From: Pezicula radicicola
Taxonomy: Eukaryota > Ascomycota > Leotiomycetes > Helotiales > Dermateaceae
Length of the DNA stretch: 64,000 nt
Reading direction: 5' to 3'
NCBI GenBank assembly: GCA_003008705.1
Contig: PDUO01000008.1
Span: forward strand, 62,001-126,000
The position numbers and the translations under genes are program-made. The notes beneath the pieces are model-generated. The model had not been told where the DNA came from, searched no databases, and was given only the letters and a program-made list of their open reading frames with translations. Positions 22,165 through 32,203 of the stretch are shown here, one piece after another. Each line of letters starts with the position of its first letter. Within the stretch, counting starts at the first letter, position 1.

Positions 22165-24266
22165 ATGCCAAAAGTCAAAGTGGAGGATGATCCTGAAATT
22201 ACCATGGGTCCGACAAGAGCTGTCACCAATGGCTCGAGGCGCAAAAATGGCAAAGCCACCAGGAACGGCTCTATAAACCGCAATGGCCATGCCAATGGTT
22301 CTTCTAATGCCAACGTCACAGTCAAACAGGAAGAAGAAGAATCCAAATTTACGGATGATAATACGTTCAGCGATGATGATTATGTCGATGATGAGTATGA
22401 GGGTATGGCTGAGGATGAAAACGGTACTGAGTATTGGGTTTGCAAGGGTATGCATTTCATTCTAACTATAGTTCTCACTGCTATATACAATAGCGGACTC
22501 AAAAGATTGCTGTTAGGTCACGATTGTGTCCTGGAATCAATTTCAGTTACCAAGTTGGCACGAGTAACCCAAAAGTTGAAGGCTATCCTACTATCACCAC
22601 TAACAGTAGTGGTGACGACAGCGTCTTGATGAAGAATGAAGATGAGCAGAATGGTCACAAGCTGACTGGGACTGCATAGAAATTAGAATTCCACAGGTTC
22701 CAAAACCCACAATAGTGATGCACACACTTGTCGACCTATATAGTGAGTTTGTTCCTGTATCATATACGTACTATAAGCTGCCCTGAGTAACTTAGTTAGC
22801 TGACGATACAAGATATTAGTAAAGGTCCTTATATGAATCTCGAGCCAGAGTATCAGAGAGAGGTTGTTTGGGATGAGCATCGGTCTTCTGAACTAATCAA
22901 ATCAATCTTCATCGGGTACTTTATCCCACCTCTGATATTTAACGTTTTAGGACCAAAATTCGAGTCGGATGACAAAGGGGTGAAGAGGGAGAAGTACTAT
23001 CGAGTTTGTGTTGATGGCAAGCAACGCATGACGTCGGTTCTGAAGTTCATGGACGGTCATATTGGTTTCTTTGATGCCAGTCATCCTCCGAAGAAATGGT
23101 ACTACCGGCATCCGGTTATCAATGGAGTCGAGAAGATTACCAATCGGAACATCATGCCCGAAGCTATGAAGAAGAAGTTCCGTGAATCGAAGTTTTGTTG
23201 CTACGAGTACGTGGCTCTGAGTGCTAGTACCGAGGAAACAATGTTCCAACTTGTTCAGCGTGGTATAGCCTTGACACCCGCGGAGCGAATGAAGGCCATG
23301 TCCACGGAGTGGGCTCAATTTACGAAGAAATATGAAGAAGAATACTCCATGGTAGTCAATTGTAAGCTTAACCCAACCCCCTTCGACCTTTTAACCAACA
23401 TTGCCTAACAAGTCTTAGTATCTAAACAAACCCGCGCCTCCGGGTTCCGTACTGTCTTAACAATATTCACCATGATACAAGAAGTAATGGCACGAGCCGA
23501 AGCAGGAAGAACCGGCATCCCCACCCTCCAATCTTCGCCGCAAGCGCTCAACAAAGTTCTCAATGACCGCGAGCCAATCAACGAATCCCTGAAATTCGAA
23601 TTTAAAGAAGTTTTCGACAAATTCGCCGCCCTCGTCAAGTTTTGCTCAACTAAACTCCAAGAACCCTACGAACGCTGGATCGTAAACCGGAACACAGCTT
23701 TCGACCCTGCTCCAGATTTTCTAAAAGAAGAAGCTGTAAACCACGTCAAGACTTATTCGCCCCTCGAACTTCTCGCCACAGGCATTCTACTAGCCAAGCA
23801 CATGAGAAACCGTAGTGACTCGTTATTACTAGGGGATATCAAAGAGATGCGTCACTTTTTGAGAGAGAAACATAAGGATCTCCGCGTCAATGCTCAGTGC
23901 TGGGTCAGCACATGGGAATTTCTTGATTTTGAGCTACTAAAGAGAAGGGGTGGTCCCAATGGGGAACCAATGCCAAATGCAAGGAGGCATTCGGTTATGA
24001 TGGCTGAATTTATGGCTCGTGATGGAGAGGAATTTGACGTTGATGACCCAGACGCTACCATCTCGGCGGAAAATAGTGGTATAGAGGATGGAGATGATGA
24101 AGGTGAGGAGGAGGAAGTGGAGGAGGAAGAAGAAGATGTGGATATTGTTCAAGCTTTATTCGGTGCATCTGTTGATGCTCAGTCCAAGAGGCTGAGGAGG
24201 TCGAGTGGTTCTTCTTCTCGGTCATCTTCATCTTCTGACACTTTTAGTAAGAGGCCGAAGAAGTGA
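22165..24266 (+). CDS. DUF262 (GmrSD/ParB-like) domain protein
   Basis: Four exons: 22165-22447, 22680-22756, 22800-23361 and 23419-24266, giving 589 residues. The N-terminus (~95 residues) is Asn/Gly/Ser- and then Asp/Glu-rich. The domain follows with NLEPEYQREVVW, SIFIGYFIPPLIFN and the signature VDGKQRMTSVLKF, characteristic of DUF262, the nucleotide-binding ParB-like fold also found in bacterial GmrSD modification-dependent nucleases. No GmrSD C-terminal HNH nuclease part is seen. Instead the C-terminus is an acidic Glu/Asp run (about 505-535) and a Ser-rich basic tail that could act as a nuclear signal. Fungal DUF262 proteins are common but uncharacterised. Intron 1 (232 bp) has an exon-like stretch before its acceptor, so exon 2 is the least certain part. 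Intron 2 (43 bp, donor GTATCA) is inferred from phase. Confidence 0.82.
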
Positions 24267-25095
24267 AAATCATCATTATGTGGCATTTGAGATACTCTAA
24301 CGTTCTTGGATACTTTTTGAACTATGTGGTTGGATGAGTCGTTGGAGTATTGAAGGAGCATTTTCCTGGCGTTGGTTTGGCGTGGTGCATATAGCATATG
24401 GTTATGGGCGTTTTAGAATAACTCAATTGATTTAAGTAACCCACCTTGCTTGAGTAACTCATTTTTCGAGCCATGCTGGACTTCTCCAAGTCAAGATGCA
24501 CATGAAATTAAGCTTAGGTGGACTTTAGTTGCGCAACGTTACTTTCTGTTGAACTAAGTTTTTGTTACATACCGCACATAGGCTTACTCTTCTATCCTCT
24601 CTTCTGTCTCGCCTCTGCCTGCAAAGTAATAGTTTTGTTGCACACCGAGTGATAGCCTTACCATTTAGCCTTGCTTCTAGTTGCTGAGCTGGTGGTTTCG
24701 TTGCGTGACGTACGTAGCCTTACTATTCCCTTCTCCTTGATTGACCTCCCTTAACAGCTGTTTTTGTTGCACACCGCGCGTAGCCTCACTCTTTAGTTCC
24801 GCATTTACTGTATCCTTCCGTTACATACTGTGCATAAATCCACTGTTTACTTCAGGTTGGATTTCTTTAATGACTTTAAGTTTCTGTTTCATAAAAGGTA
24901 GCCTGGCTGTTTTGCTTTTGGAGCTCCTTACTTGCAATTGAACTTAAGTGAATCACTTGACCGCTTTTTTATATGTAAAAAGGGATATAAGGCATTCAAT
25001 CGCATTGCATGCTATTATCCAAGTCATTCATTCATAACGCCAAACCAACTGCTCCACCCATATATGTATGTACCTATATCCTCTCTCGACAAAGT
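24267..25095. other. Convergent intergenic region holding decayed tandem repeats
   Basis: It lies between two gene 3' ends. It contains the degenerate repeat array annotated at 24558-24909 and otherwise C/T-rich sequence with no gene. Confidence 0.5.
24558..24909 (+). repeat. Decayed tandem repeat, six units of ~57-73 bp spacing
   Basis: Six related segments occur in direct orientation, starting near 24558, 24631, 24693, 24758, 24815 and 24879. Each has a core like GTTTTTGTTGCACACC followed by RYGYRTAGCCTTACT (for example GTTGCACACCGCGCGTAGCC at about 24763). Unit spacing varies from about 57 to 73 bp and most differences are transitions, which suggests an old minisatellite. No coding frame runs through it. 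Confidence 0.6.
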
Positions 25096-25920
25096 CTACA
25101 ATTCCCATATACTTCCCATGCTATCAACCGCCCATTCCTTCCACCCCCTTTTCTCCCCAGGCAATCTAATATCCTCCACCATCTCACTCGTAACATTCTT
25201 CCACTCCTCAACTGGAATCCATCCAATATACGCTCTATCCCCAAACCCACCAATAAAATACACATCCTGTACAACCAGACGCACCCACTCGGAAGTATGG
25301 ATCCGATTCCCTGGCAACCAATACTTAGCATCAGGATGCGTATTCGTAAAGCATTTCCCCAACTCCAAAACTTCTACTTCTTCTTGAGGAATCTTTTCCA
25401 GATATCCTAAGAGACTAAATCGGGGGAGATTTGCGGCGCTGAATTCTGTTCTTGCTCCAGATGTGGATGTGAAGGTAGATTCGATTCGCGATTTTGGTGG
25501 GTATGGTGGTGTCCATTGGATTGCGAGGGAGATATTGGATCCGGCTGCTACGTTTTTGAATGATGTTGCGATGTTGATTGCTAGGATTGTGGGGTTTCCT
25601 GTCTTGGGCTCGCAGTCGGCTACATAGTCTGTTAGGCCAATGGGCATCCCCTGGAGTCCTGAGGGTCGGTTCTCGAGCGCGGATGGAGATGAGGATTCGT
25701 CTTGATTATGGCTGTGAGGGGAGGGAAAGATGGTGGAGAGGGTGCCGAGTGGTGTTAGGTGTAGGACTCGTCGGGCTATGACTGCTGATTCGAAGCGGGT
25801 GGGAATCTTGAAGGAAGAGACATCTTGCTCTGAAGGGTTGGCGATTATGTGTTGTGGTTGCGAGGGGATGGAGGTACCGGCTACGAGCGGGAGGAGGGGA
25901 ATAAGGTGTGAGAAAAGCAT
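25096..25920 (-). CDS. Secreted CREG-like / pyridoxamine 5'-phosphate oxidase-fold protein
   Basis: A single exon of 274 residues. The start at 25920 (MLFSHLIPLLPLVAGTS) gives a signal peptide of ~16-18 residues; nine upstream in-frame codons lack one. The mature part begins with PTRFESAVIARRVLHLTPLGTLSTIF (about 40-65), the entry strand and helix of the CREG-like beta-barrel (PF13883 type). It continues with QGMPIGLTDYVADCEPKTGNPTI, an ISLAIQW strand, LGYLEKI, the KCFTNTHPDAKYWLP core and a FGDRAYIGWIPVEEW end. The family has the flavin-binding split-barrel fold, but many secreted members do not bind FMN, so enzymatic activity is not claimed. The likely location is vacuolar or extracellular. 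It is divergent from the eS30 gene across 758 bp. Confidence 0.85.
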   Translation of the reverse strand: MLFSHLIPLLPLVAGTSIPSQPQHIIANPSEQDVSSFKIPTRFESAVIARRVLHLTPLGTLSTIFPSPHSHNQDESSSPSALENRPSGLQGMPIGLTDYVADCEPKTGNPTILAINIATSFKNVAAGSNISLAIQWTPPYPPKSRIESTFTSTSGARTEFSAANLPRFSLLGYLEKIPQEEVEVLELGKCFTNTHPDAKYWLPGNRIHTSEWVRLVVQDVYFIGGFGDRAYIGWIPVEEWKNVTSEMVEDIRLPGEKRGWKEWAVDSMGSIWEL

Positions 25921-26678
25921 TTTGCGGTTGTTGTGCGTTTGGAACAAAATGTCTGGTTAGAGGGAATGGGAAAGGCCTAAATATGTACAAACCGCGACGT
26001 TGACGTCGATTGTAAACAGAGGTTGGGGCTGAGACAGATAGATGGATCATCACATCACATCATATCATGAGCTCTGTTGTTCAAAAGCCGAGGACCGGCG
26101 ATAAGTGGACTGATAGGAAAGCGCAGCGCCTTGGCTACGAAGGTACCTTTGTGGAGAGAGATACATGTGACTCTTCAGGAAAATCGAACCCATCCTACCT
26201 ACCTGCCTTACCTCAGGATCTTGGAAGACGTTCATACGGTTCATTGAATGCAAAGTAGTAATAAAGCCGAATGTTGTTCGGCGAGGATTTTAGGATGTTA
26301 ATTGAAAGTTTATTTATTGCACACACACACACCTCGCTGTGTTTGCGCATTAATTCGAATCCGGTCTGACTCAAAATTCGCATACCACGTGACTTAATCG
26401 CCGCCGCACTAACCATTAGCGAGGCTCGAAGCCCACAGATGAATTTCCATGTCTAAGCAGGCGACGACTTCCCAAATCACGACTTTTCGACCAACAACAC
26501 CAAGCCAACTTGTGAGTCTATCCCCATCAATCAGCATCACTAGACTGCGTCAAACGCGCCAGCTTTGTTGATAGACATCGATTGCGAGACGGAAAACGGC
26601 GTCGTAAAGGAGATAGAAGGCTAATCGTAATCCCGCCACCTCTGTAGATCGAACATCAGCAATCGATAAACCGCAATC
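25921..26678. promoter_or_regulatory. Divergent region between CREG-like gene and eS30
   Basis: 758 bp separate the two start codons. The right part (26,400-26,678) is CA-rich leader typical of fungal ribosomal protein genes. A short CA dinucleotide run sits near 26,318-26,330. The left part has a bidirectional AT-poor stretch with short frames. Exact elements cannot be assigned by eye. Confidence 0.5.
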
Positions 26679-27109
26679 ATGGGAAAGGTTCACGGATCCC
26701 TCGCACGTGCCGGAAAGGTCAAGTCTCAGACACCAAAGGTACGATATATCTGAATTCTAACGATGGAGGGATGGTTGGGATTGAGAGGAGAGGGGTGGGT
26801 TTGGGTGGCGAAGATGGAGGATTATATGGAGAAAGCGTCATGGAGAGATTTCGAGATGCGGGCTACGATACAACTTCGATGATGGCCGAGTGCTGACGGA
26901 TTGATAACAATAGGTTGAGCCTCAAGAGAAGAAGAAGACTCCCAAGGGTCGCGCGAAGAAGAGAATCACATACACCCGCCGTTTCGTAAATGTTACTCTC
27001 ACTGGAGGAAAGAGGAAGGTACGAAACAATCGCTATATGCTCCATATCTAAGAGGAAGCAAGTATACTGATCCACAAATCTGTAGATGAACCCAAACCCA
27101 ACCTCATAA
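26679..27109 (+). CDS. rps30: Small-subunit ribosomal protein eS30
   Basis: Three exons: 26679-26738 (20 codons), 26914-27018 (35 codons) and 27086-27109 (7 codons plus stop), giving 62 residues, the normal eS30 size. The protein starts [20 protein letters not shown], continues [27 protein letters not shown] and TLTGGKRK, and ends MNPNPTS, a near-textbook eS30. It is a component of the 40S subunit near the decoding region. As in other fungi it is encoded without a ubiquitin-like fusion. Introns are 175 and 67 bp, both in phase 0. The last exon is only 24 bp, so automatic annotation may truncate the C-terminus. Confidence 0.97.
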
Positions 27110-28227
27110 GCAACTCAACAATGGAAGGATGGGTAACGGTGGTCGGGGGGAGTTTGCTCTTTCTGCAATGCTGGACAATGATGGCTGCCTGGATCAGAAA
27201 GTCTCTTGTGGAGTGATATGATTTGCAACGACGGGATTGGCTGGGAGGAAGGGAAAGCTTCATATTTGAGATCATCATGGCATTCAGGCGTACTTGTACA
27301 TTTCGTCGACGAAGGCTTCTTGCTTGTGCTTCGATCAATGGAATATTGATCTCCTCCCAAGGACTTTATCCGTGATGTGTGCATATACCAGAGTTTCGAC
27401 CAACATCTCTTCGGATACCACGTGCATGGGGCACCTATAAGTTTTGAATGAAGTTATATATATGGGCGTTGGTAGAAGAGGATGTGTTGAAGTCTTAACA
27501 CTCCATAAATGTTTTCAACAACCTAGAAGCAACTAAGCGGTTGCTAGTCTGAGAATTTGTTTTCTATCATACAGACATGGAGATGCCAGGTCAGGTTTCT
27601 TAACCCCCAAACAGCTTCTTCAATATAGCTAGAGCCCACCGCATTCTTGCCCAGAGCGAGTGGGTGTAGAAAAGAAAGCAAGAATAACGCCGAGGTCGAG
27701 ATTTTGATTCTTCGAGGCCTTCCTTTGATTACCTATCTGCTACTCCATTGAGTTTTGGCATTTGGTGTTTTTGGAGACATACTACCTCCGAATTAAGGTT
27801 GGGTATCAATATGGGGATTTGGTGGGAGAGCTTGGGACTTCAATGATTATTTTTGATGTTTATGTTGCGTCATGATGCTTGCTAGTGCACTGCTTGAACA
27901 AATAAAGCTCTTTGAGGTCGTTATCTGGCCATCTTTAGAAGCTTCGCATTCTGGTATTCCAATATGTCGCTGCCTTGTCTGTCACATACTCAGATACCTG
28001 GCTATTTGGAGATGTATATTCGAAGGTAACTGCAATGGTGTGATAGAACGCTTCTCGGAGTAGACCTCGAGTGGGATTAAACGAGTCCTGCATGGAGTCA
28101 GGTGATTAAAACTGCTGGACGAACGACAGCGCCTTACTGCTGGCCTTCTTTCTTGGTTAAACTGCTGGAGCAAAGGTTTGTCGTGAGGGTAATGGTGTGT
28201 CGGGGATACCCACCCGGATTCAGACTC
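27110..28227. other. Convergent intergenic region
   Basis: The 3' region of eS30 (to about 27,500) followed by unremarkable sequence before the 3' end of the minus-strand zinc-cluster gene. No supported gene or RNA. Confidence 0.5.
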
Positions 28228-30684
28228 TCATGCTCTCTCCTCCAGTTGCGCACCATCATCCTCGAATAGTTTGGTCAGATAGTCTCCAGACCCATCGATC
28301 CCTTTAGAGGCCCAGGTTTCTTGTTGTGCTGCTATTTGAGCCTGTTTGAAATCCTTGATTCGAGGAGCTTCCTCCTTCGAGAATGTGGTGGCTGGGGAAG
28401 ACCAGTCACGGATCAACGGATCATAAGTGCTTGATTTTTCTATCGATTTTGCGATGAAGAGTCGAACACCGAGGTGGAGGTATCGACTTGTTCGTGTAGG
28501 ATCCAGCCCGAGATCACTACCAAGTATGACAAGCGCTTTCCTAACAAGTCCTTGTATGCACAAGCTGTAAAAGGTTGACAGCCACCAGCCCTTCTGGCTT
28601 AGGTTTTCCTTTTTAAACAACACGCGAGAGAGTTCATCAACATAGATCCGGCAGGCCATCTCCAGTCCTTCTATACACTCCACCTGGCATGCGAACATAC
28701 AGGACCTGTGCGAGCCATAATTCGTGCTGCCAAAAGTTCTGCCATGCATTGCCTGGAGACAAAGACGTAGGCAGATGAATGATTGTGCGATTAATTCATT
28801 CTACCACAGAATTAGTGCTTGTTCGATATAGTTTTATCCTTAGAAGCATACATTTTCTCCTGTTGTCGCGAATAAATCTGAAGATTCTTCTTTGCTTTGA
28901 TGAGCCGCCGCTGAGCGTAGCAAAACCATGATCTTCCCAAGCGCCATTTCGTCTGGGACAACTTCAGACCAGGGGGATGCGAGAGCCTCCCAGATAATGG
29001 CCAATATGCAGTCAATAAGAGGCCTGGCCATTGGTGATTGAGAGCATCCTAGTGGAATGTCTGCCTGCGCATGAATTGGTTGACCGACTTCTAGACCACG
29101 AACAAGTAGAGCAAAGTCCGTTGTATGAGGAAAAGCCGATGCATTGAAATCTTTTATATCATCGTCACGTCTCTGGATACTCTGTCGCAAGCAGGAATTC
29201 ACGGCATCACACAACTGTTCATCATTATCAGAATAGGATTTGCCCACACATGGACAGAGACTGATCAGGAGCATCTCATCTCTCAGATCCCCACGTCTAC
29301 ATCCAATCGATGCCCAATTGGAAGCACCCGAGCCCTTGAGACACGTCTCACATGGATTGCTAGCTGTGCACTGTCATAGTTAGCACGCCTCTGCAGTAGT
29401 CAATTTCCTTTTACTCACAGACTTCTTCAAAAATCTACACCTCCAACAAGAACCGAGTGCTTTGATAACTTTCATTTTGGCCCTTTTAAGTCCATCCAGG
29501 GGACCACTGCGTCCCACAGATCGACTTGTCTTAGAATCTAAGACTGAGTGTCTAGAGAGTGGACTTGGACCGAGACTTGGGCTTGAGCTTCTGTTGAATA
29601 TTTTCTTGACGCGGTTCCGTCCGCGACTCTGGATGCTGATCGCAGAGCCTGGGGGCGATATGCTGCTTAGAGAATTGGCGTAGACGCTGTTGCAAGACCT
29701 TCTAGGAACTGTAGAATAGAAGTCCTCGTGTGACTGTGTTTCCGAAAACGTAGCAGAAGACGATAGGTTCGATAGTGGTGCGCCGCTCGTAATAGCCTCA
29801 ATATCACAACCAGTGCAGCTTTGACTCCGACTTAGAGAGCCAGGCGAACTGGACCAGTCCCATAAGGGCTCATTATCTTCGAGGAGGGATGAGGGGCCAA
29901 CAGCCAAAGATGTAGAAGAAACAGGTCGTGGGAGAGCGTTCTCTATCATTGTATCGGTATATTGGGTGAGAATATCCTCATCGTTAGTGTGCGTCTTGGT
30001 GTCAATTTTACTTGGACCGACAGTCGAAGGGTCGTCGCCGCAATTGATATTACTGGGTCTAGCCACAGATTTTAAAGGAAGTCCTACGACAGGAGTACTC
30101 TCGACCACTTGTTCACTGTCTCGCATGGACATATCTCCACAGAAATTTTGGTTGCTATTCGCCGAACCTGGGAGGGGAAGAACTTCCAGCGGTTGCTCAG
30201 GATCTTGCATGAGCAAATTTCTCTGGAGATCATCGTTTTTATTTGCGGAGACTGGGAAGCTATCAACTTCTATTGGCTCAAGACCTTCCATGAAGACGTC
30301 CATCCAGGAGTCTTCATTATCATTTCTCCAGGCCAGACTTGGCAACTCATATAAATGGTGACTTCCAGAAGTTGGTAACGGCAAAGGTAAATTTTCGATT
30401 CCAGATTCAATGGTGGGCATGCTGAATGATCTAGCGTTCAGAGAACTTGTGGGATTATCGTTAGACGCCTCAACGACTCGAGTAATCCTCACTTTCCGAG
30501 TCTCGAGATGGTACTCATACTCGAGCTCCAATCGGTCTGACAGGGTCTGAAGGGCTCTCCGCATAGTACGTTCTGTATTGACGAACCAGATCTCGTTTCT
30601 TGACAGATCATTCTTGAAAAGTATTAATTTGGTATAGATATCAAGATTGGACGGGTCATTCAGGTCTATTGCAGGATCAGCCAT
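28228..30684 (-). CDS. Fungal protein with an internal Zn2Cys6-type cluster
   Basis: Three exons on the minus strand: 30684-29419, 29370-28852 and 28752-28228 (introns 48 and 99 bp, phase 0), giving 769 residues. Residues 1-400 are largely disordered, Ser/Pro/Asp-rich, with an acidic Trp-rich segment (EDSWMDVFMEG, LWDWSSSPG) like an activation region. The cluster is built across intron 1: C413-X2-C416-X6-C423-X5-C429-X2-C432-X13-C446, reading SCWRCRFLKKS, then CTASNPCETC and WASIGC. The following RRGDLRDEMLLISLCP is typical of a fungal group with this non-N-terminal cluster. The C-terminal half is helical and lacks a clear Fungal_trans signature. Nuclear DNA binding is inferred, and the long last spacer differs from classical Gal4 clusters. 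No target can be named. Confidence 0.82.
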
Positions 30685-32203
30685 GAATTGTCGGAACCAT
30701 AGAGATATGACACAAACCTGGTCCTGCTGGAGAAGTTGGGACTGCCAAATTCATCGTGTAAGGCTGTGGAAAAAGCGCTTGCTCAAACCTATATTCTGCG
30801 AGCCGAGCAAAAGGAGAGATGGGGTGTCGGAGATGATCTTTGGTGGGTCAATGTCAGCCATGAATGTCGGGTTGGATCTAGTCAATACTGTCAAAAAGAG
30901 TGGCATGAATGAGAATTCCGTCTTTCCTCAGCGAGCCTGTGGTAGCGAGGTAGCAGCAAGATGGTCAACCTGGCCTGCCAAGTCTCATAACTCTACATCT
31001 AAAGGCCTTCTGAAGAGCGTCTCAAGATTCTGGAGATGATCGCGAGGGTTGTATTGTGACATCTTTAAGATTCTGCCTATTGTGGGTGAGGCGAGCTCAT
31101 TTAAGAAAGAGTGGCAGCGGTCCGTTACAAGGCTTCCAGGAATATGAGGAGCGGTATGGGAGCGGTCTTCCCAATATCACAGGGCTACCGTTTTACACAC
31201 CGCCTTCTTTTCTGTCCTGCAAAAATTGTGCGCCGGGAAATCCTATTGATCTATTGGGCGAGTTAATGTCACTCGTAATGAATCCATGCAAAAGCGGTGT
31301 ACAAAGCATTAGCACTGCACGCCCGTCCTGAGCCACTCACTTAGTCTACGCCGAAGAGTTTGGTAGGCTACTTAGCGACCATCATGCTATCATTACAACA
31401 ACCACATTGAACAAAGCATGGAACAATACACACGATCAAGACTATTCAAATTTACCATGCATGTAATTTTAAACATATATTGTTTTGTGTTATACAAAAA
31501 ATTATAGTACTCTAGAGTAGAATTATTATAGTATATTAGGGGCCGAAAACATAGTGCTAACAATAAGGAGAAGGTGACAATAACGATATTTCATAGCTAC
31601 CTAATAAAGAGGGTTATAATCACCACAGTAGTCGGTATGCTTAGTATGTTCTTCGACATTAGCGATTAAGATTTAAGCTCTCACCTACTATGACTACAAA
31701 CTTAAGCAACGGAAGCTTTGCAATTTGTACCAGGCTACCTTATAAGCACTGTTCGGCACCCAATTCTAAGATAGTAAAGAAGCTCGCATGTCTGAGCTAA
31801 ATTACAAGCAGTGGCTTGATTCAAACAGAAACAGGAGATTTACAACTCTGCTCTACTACACAATGCTATACTTCAGTCTACGCTGCGACGCTGAAACATC
31901 TCTCAATCACTCACGTACCTCTTGACCCATCGCGCTTTAGTATCACACCAGATCGTGTGTCAGCCTGTTTTTTTATTTGCGCTACTAGCTATGGCTGTAT
32001 TAGTACCACGCTGCCCCATCCTGTCTGTTATGTGAGCCATTCCCCAACTCATTCATAATTGCCCATCCGTAACCCTCATAATTCGTATATCATGCTTATC
32101 ATGCTCGCTGGAAACATTAAAATATCCTACAGTGGGTATCATTATACAATGAAAACGGAAAAAGAAAAGAAAAAGAAACAAGAACCGACGACAATCGGAC
32201 CCT
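30685..32203. other. Intergenic region with gene-like fragment
   Basis: It contains the small coding-like relic annotated at 30703-30912, then an AT-rich part (31,340-31,780) with scattered TA-rich motifs. The region from 31,800 to 32,203 holds only short frames and the 3' end of the convergent large gene. Confidence 0.45.
30703..30912 (+). pseudogene. Coding-like fragment, unknown family
   Basis: One plus-strand frame between a TAG at 30700 and a TGA at 30910 translates to natural-looking protein: LVLLEKLGLPNSSCKA, then VEKALAQTYILRAEQKER and WGVGDDLWWVNVSHECRVG. It has no usable ATG inside and no clear partner exon. Downstream sequence (to about 31,150) also shows protein-like segments in other frames (LKILEMIARVVL; FKILPIVGEASSFKKEWQ), which fits a decayed or frameshifted gene. 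I do not recognise the family. Confidence 0.35.

Noticed and set aside
26820..26900. Possible C/D snoRNA in the eS30 intron
   Set aside because: A GATGATG and a CTGA occur, but the spacing is only about 10 bases and no terminal stem forms, so the C/D layout is not met.
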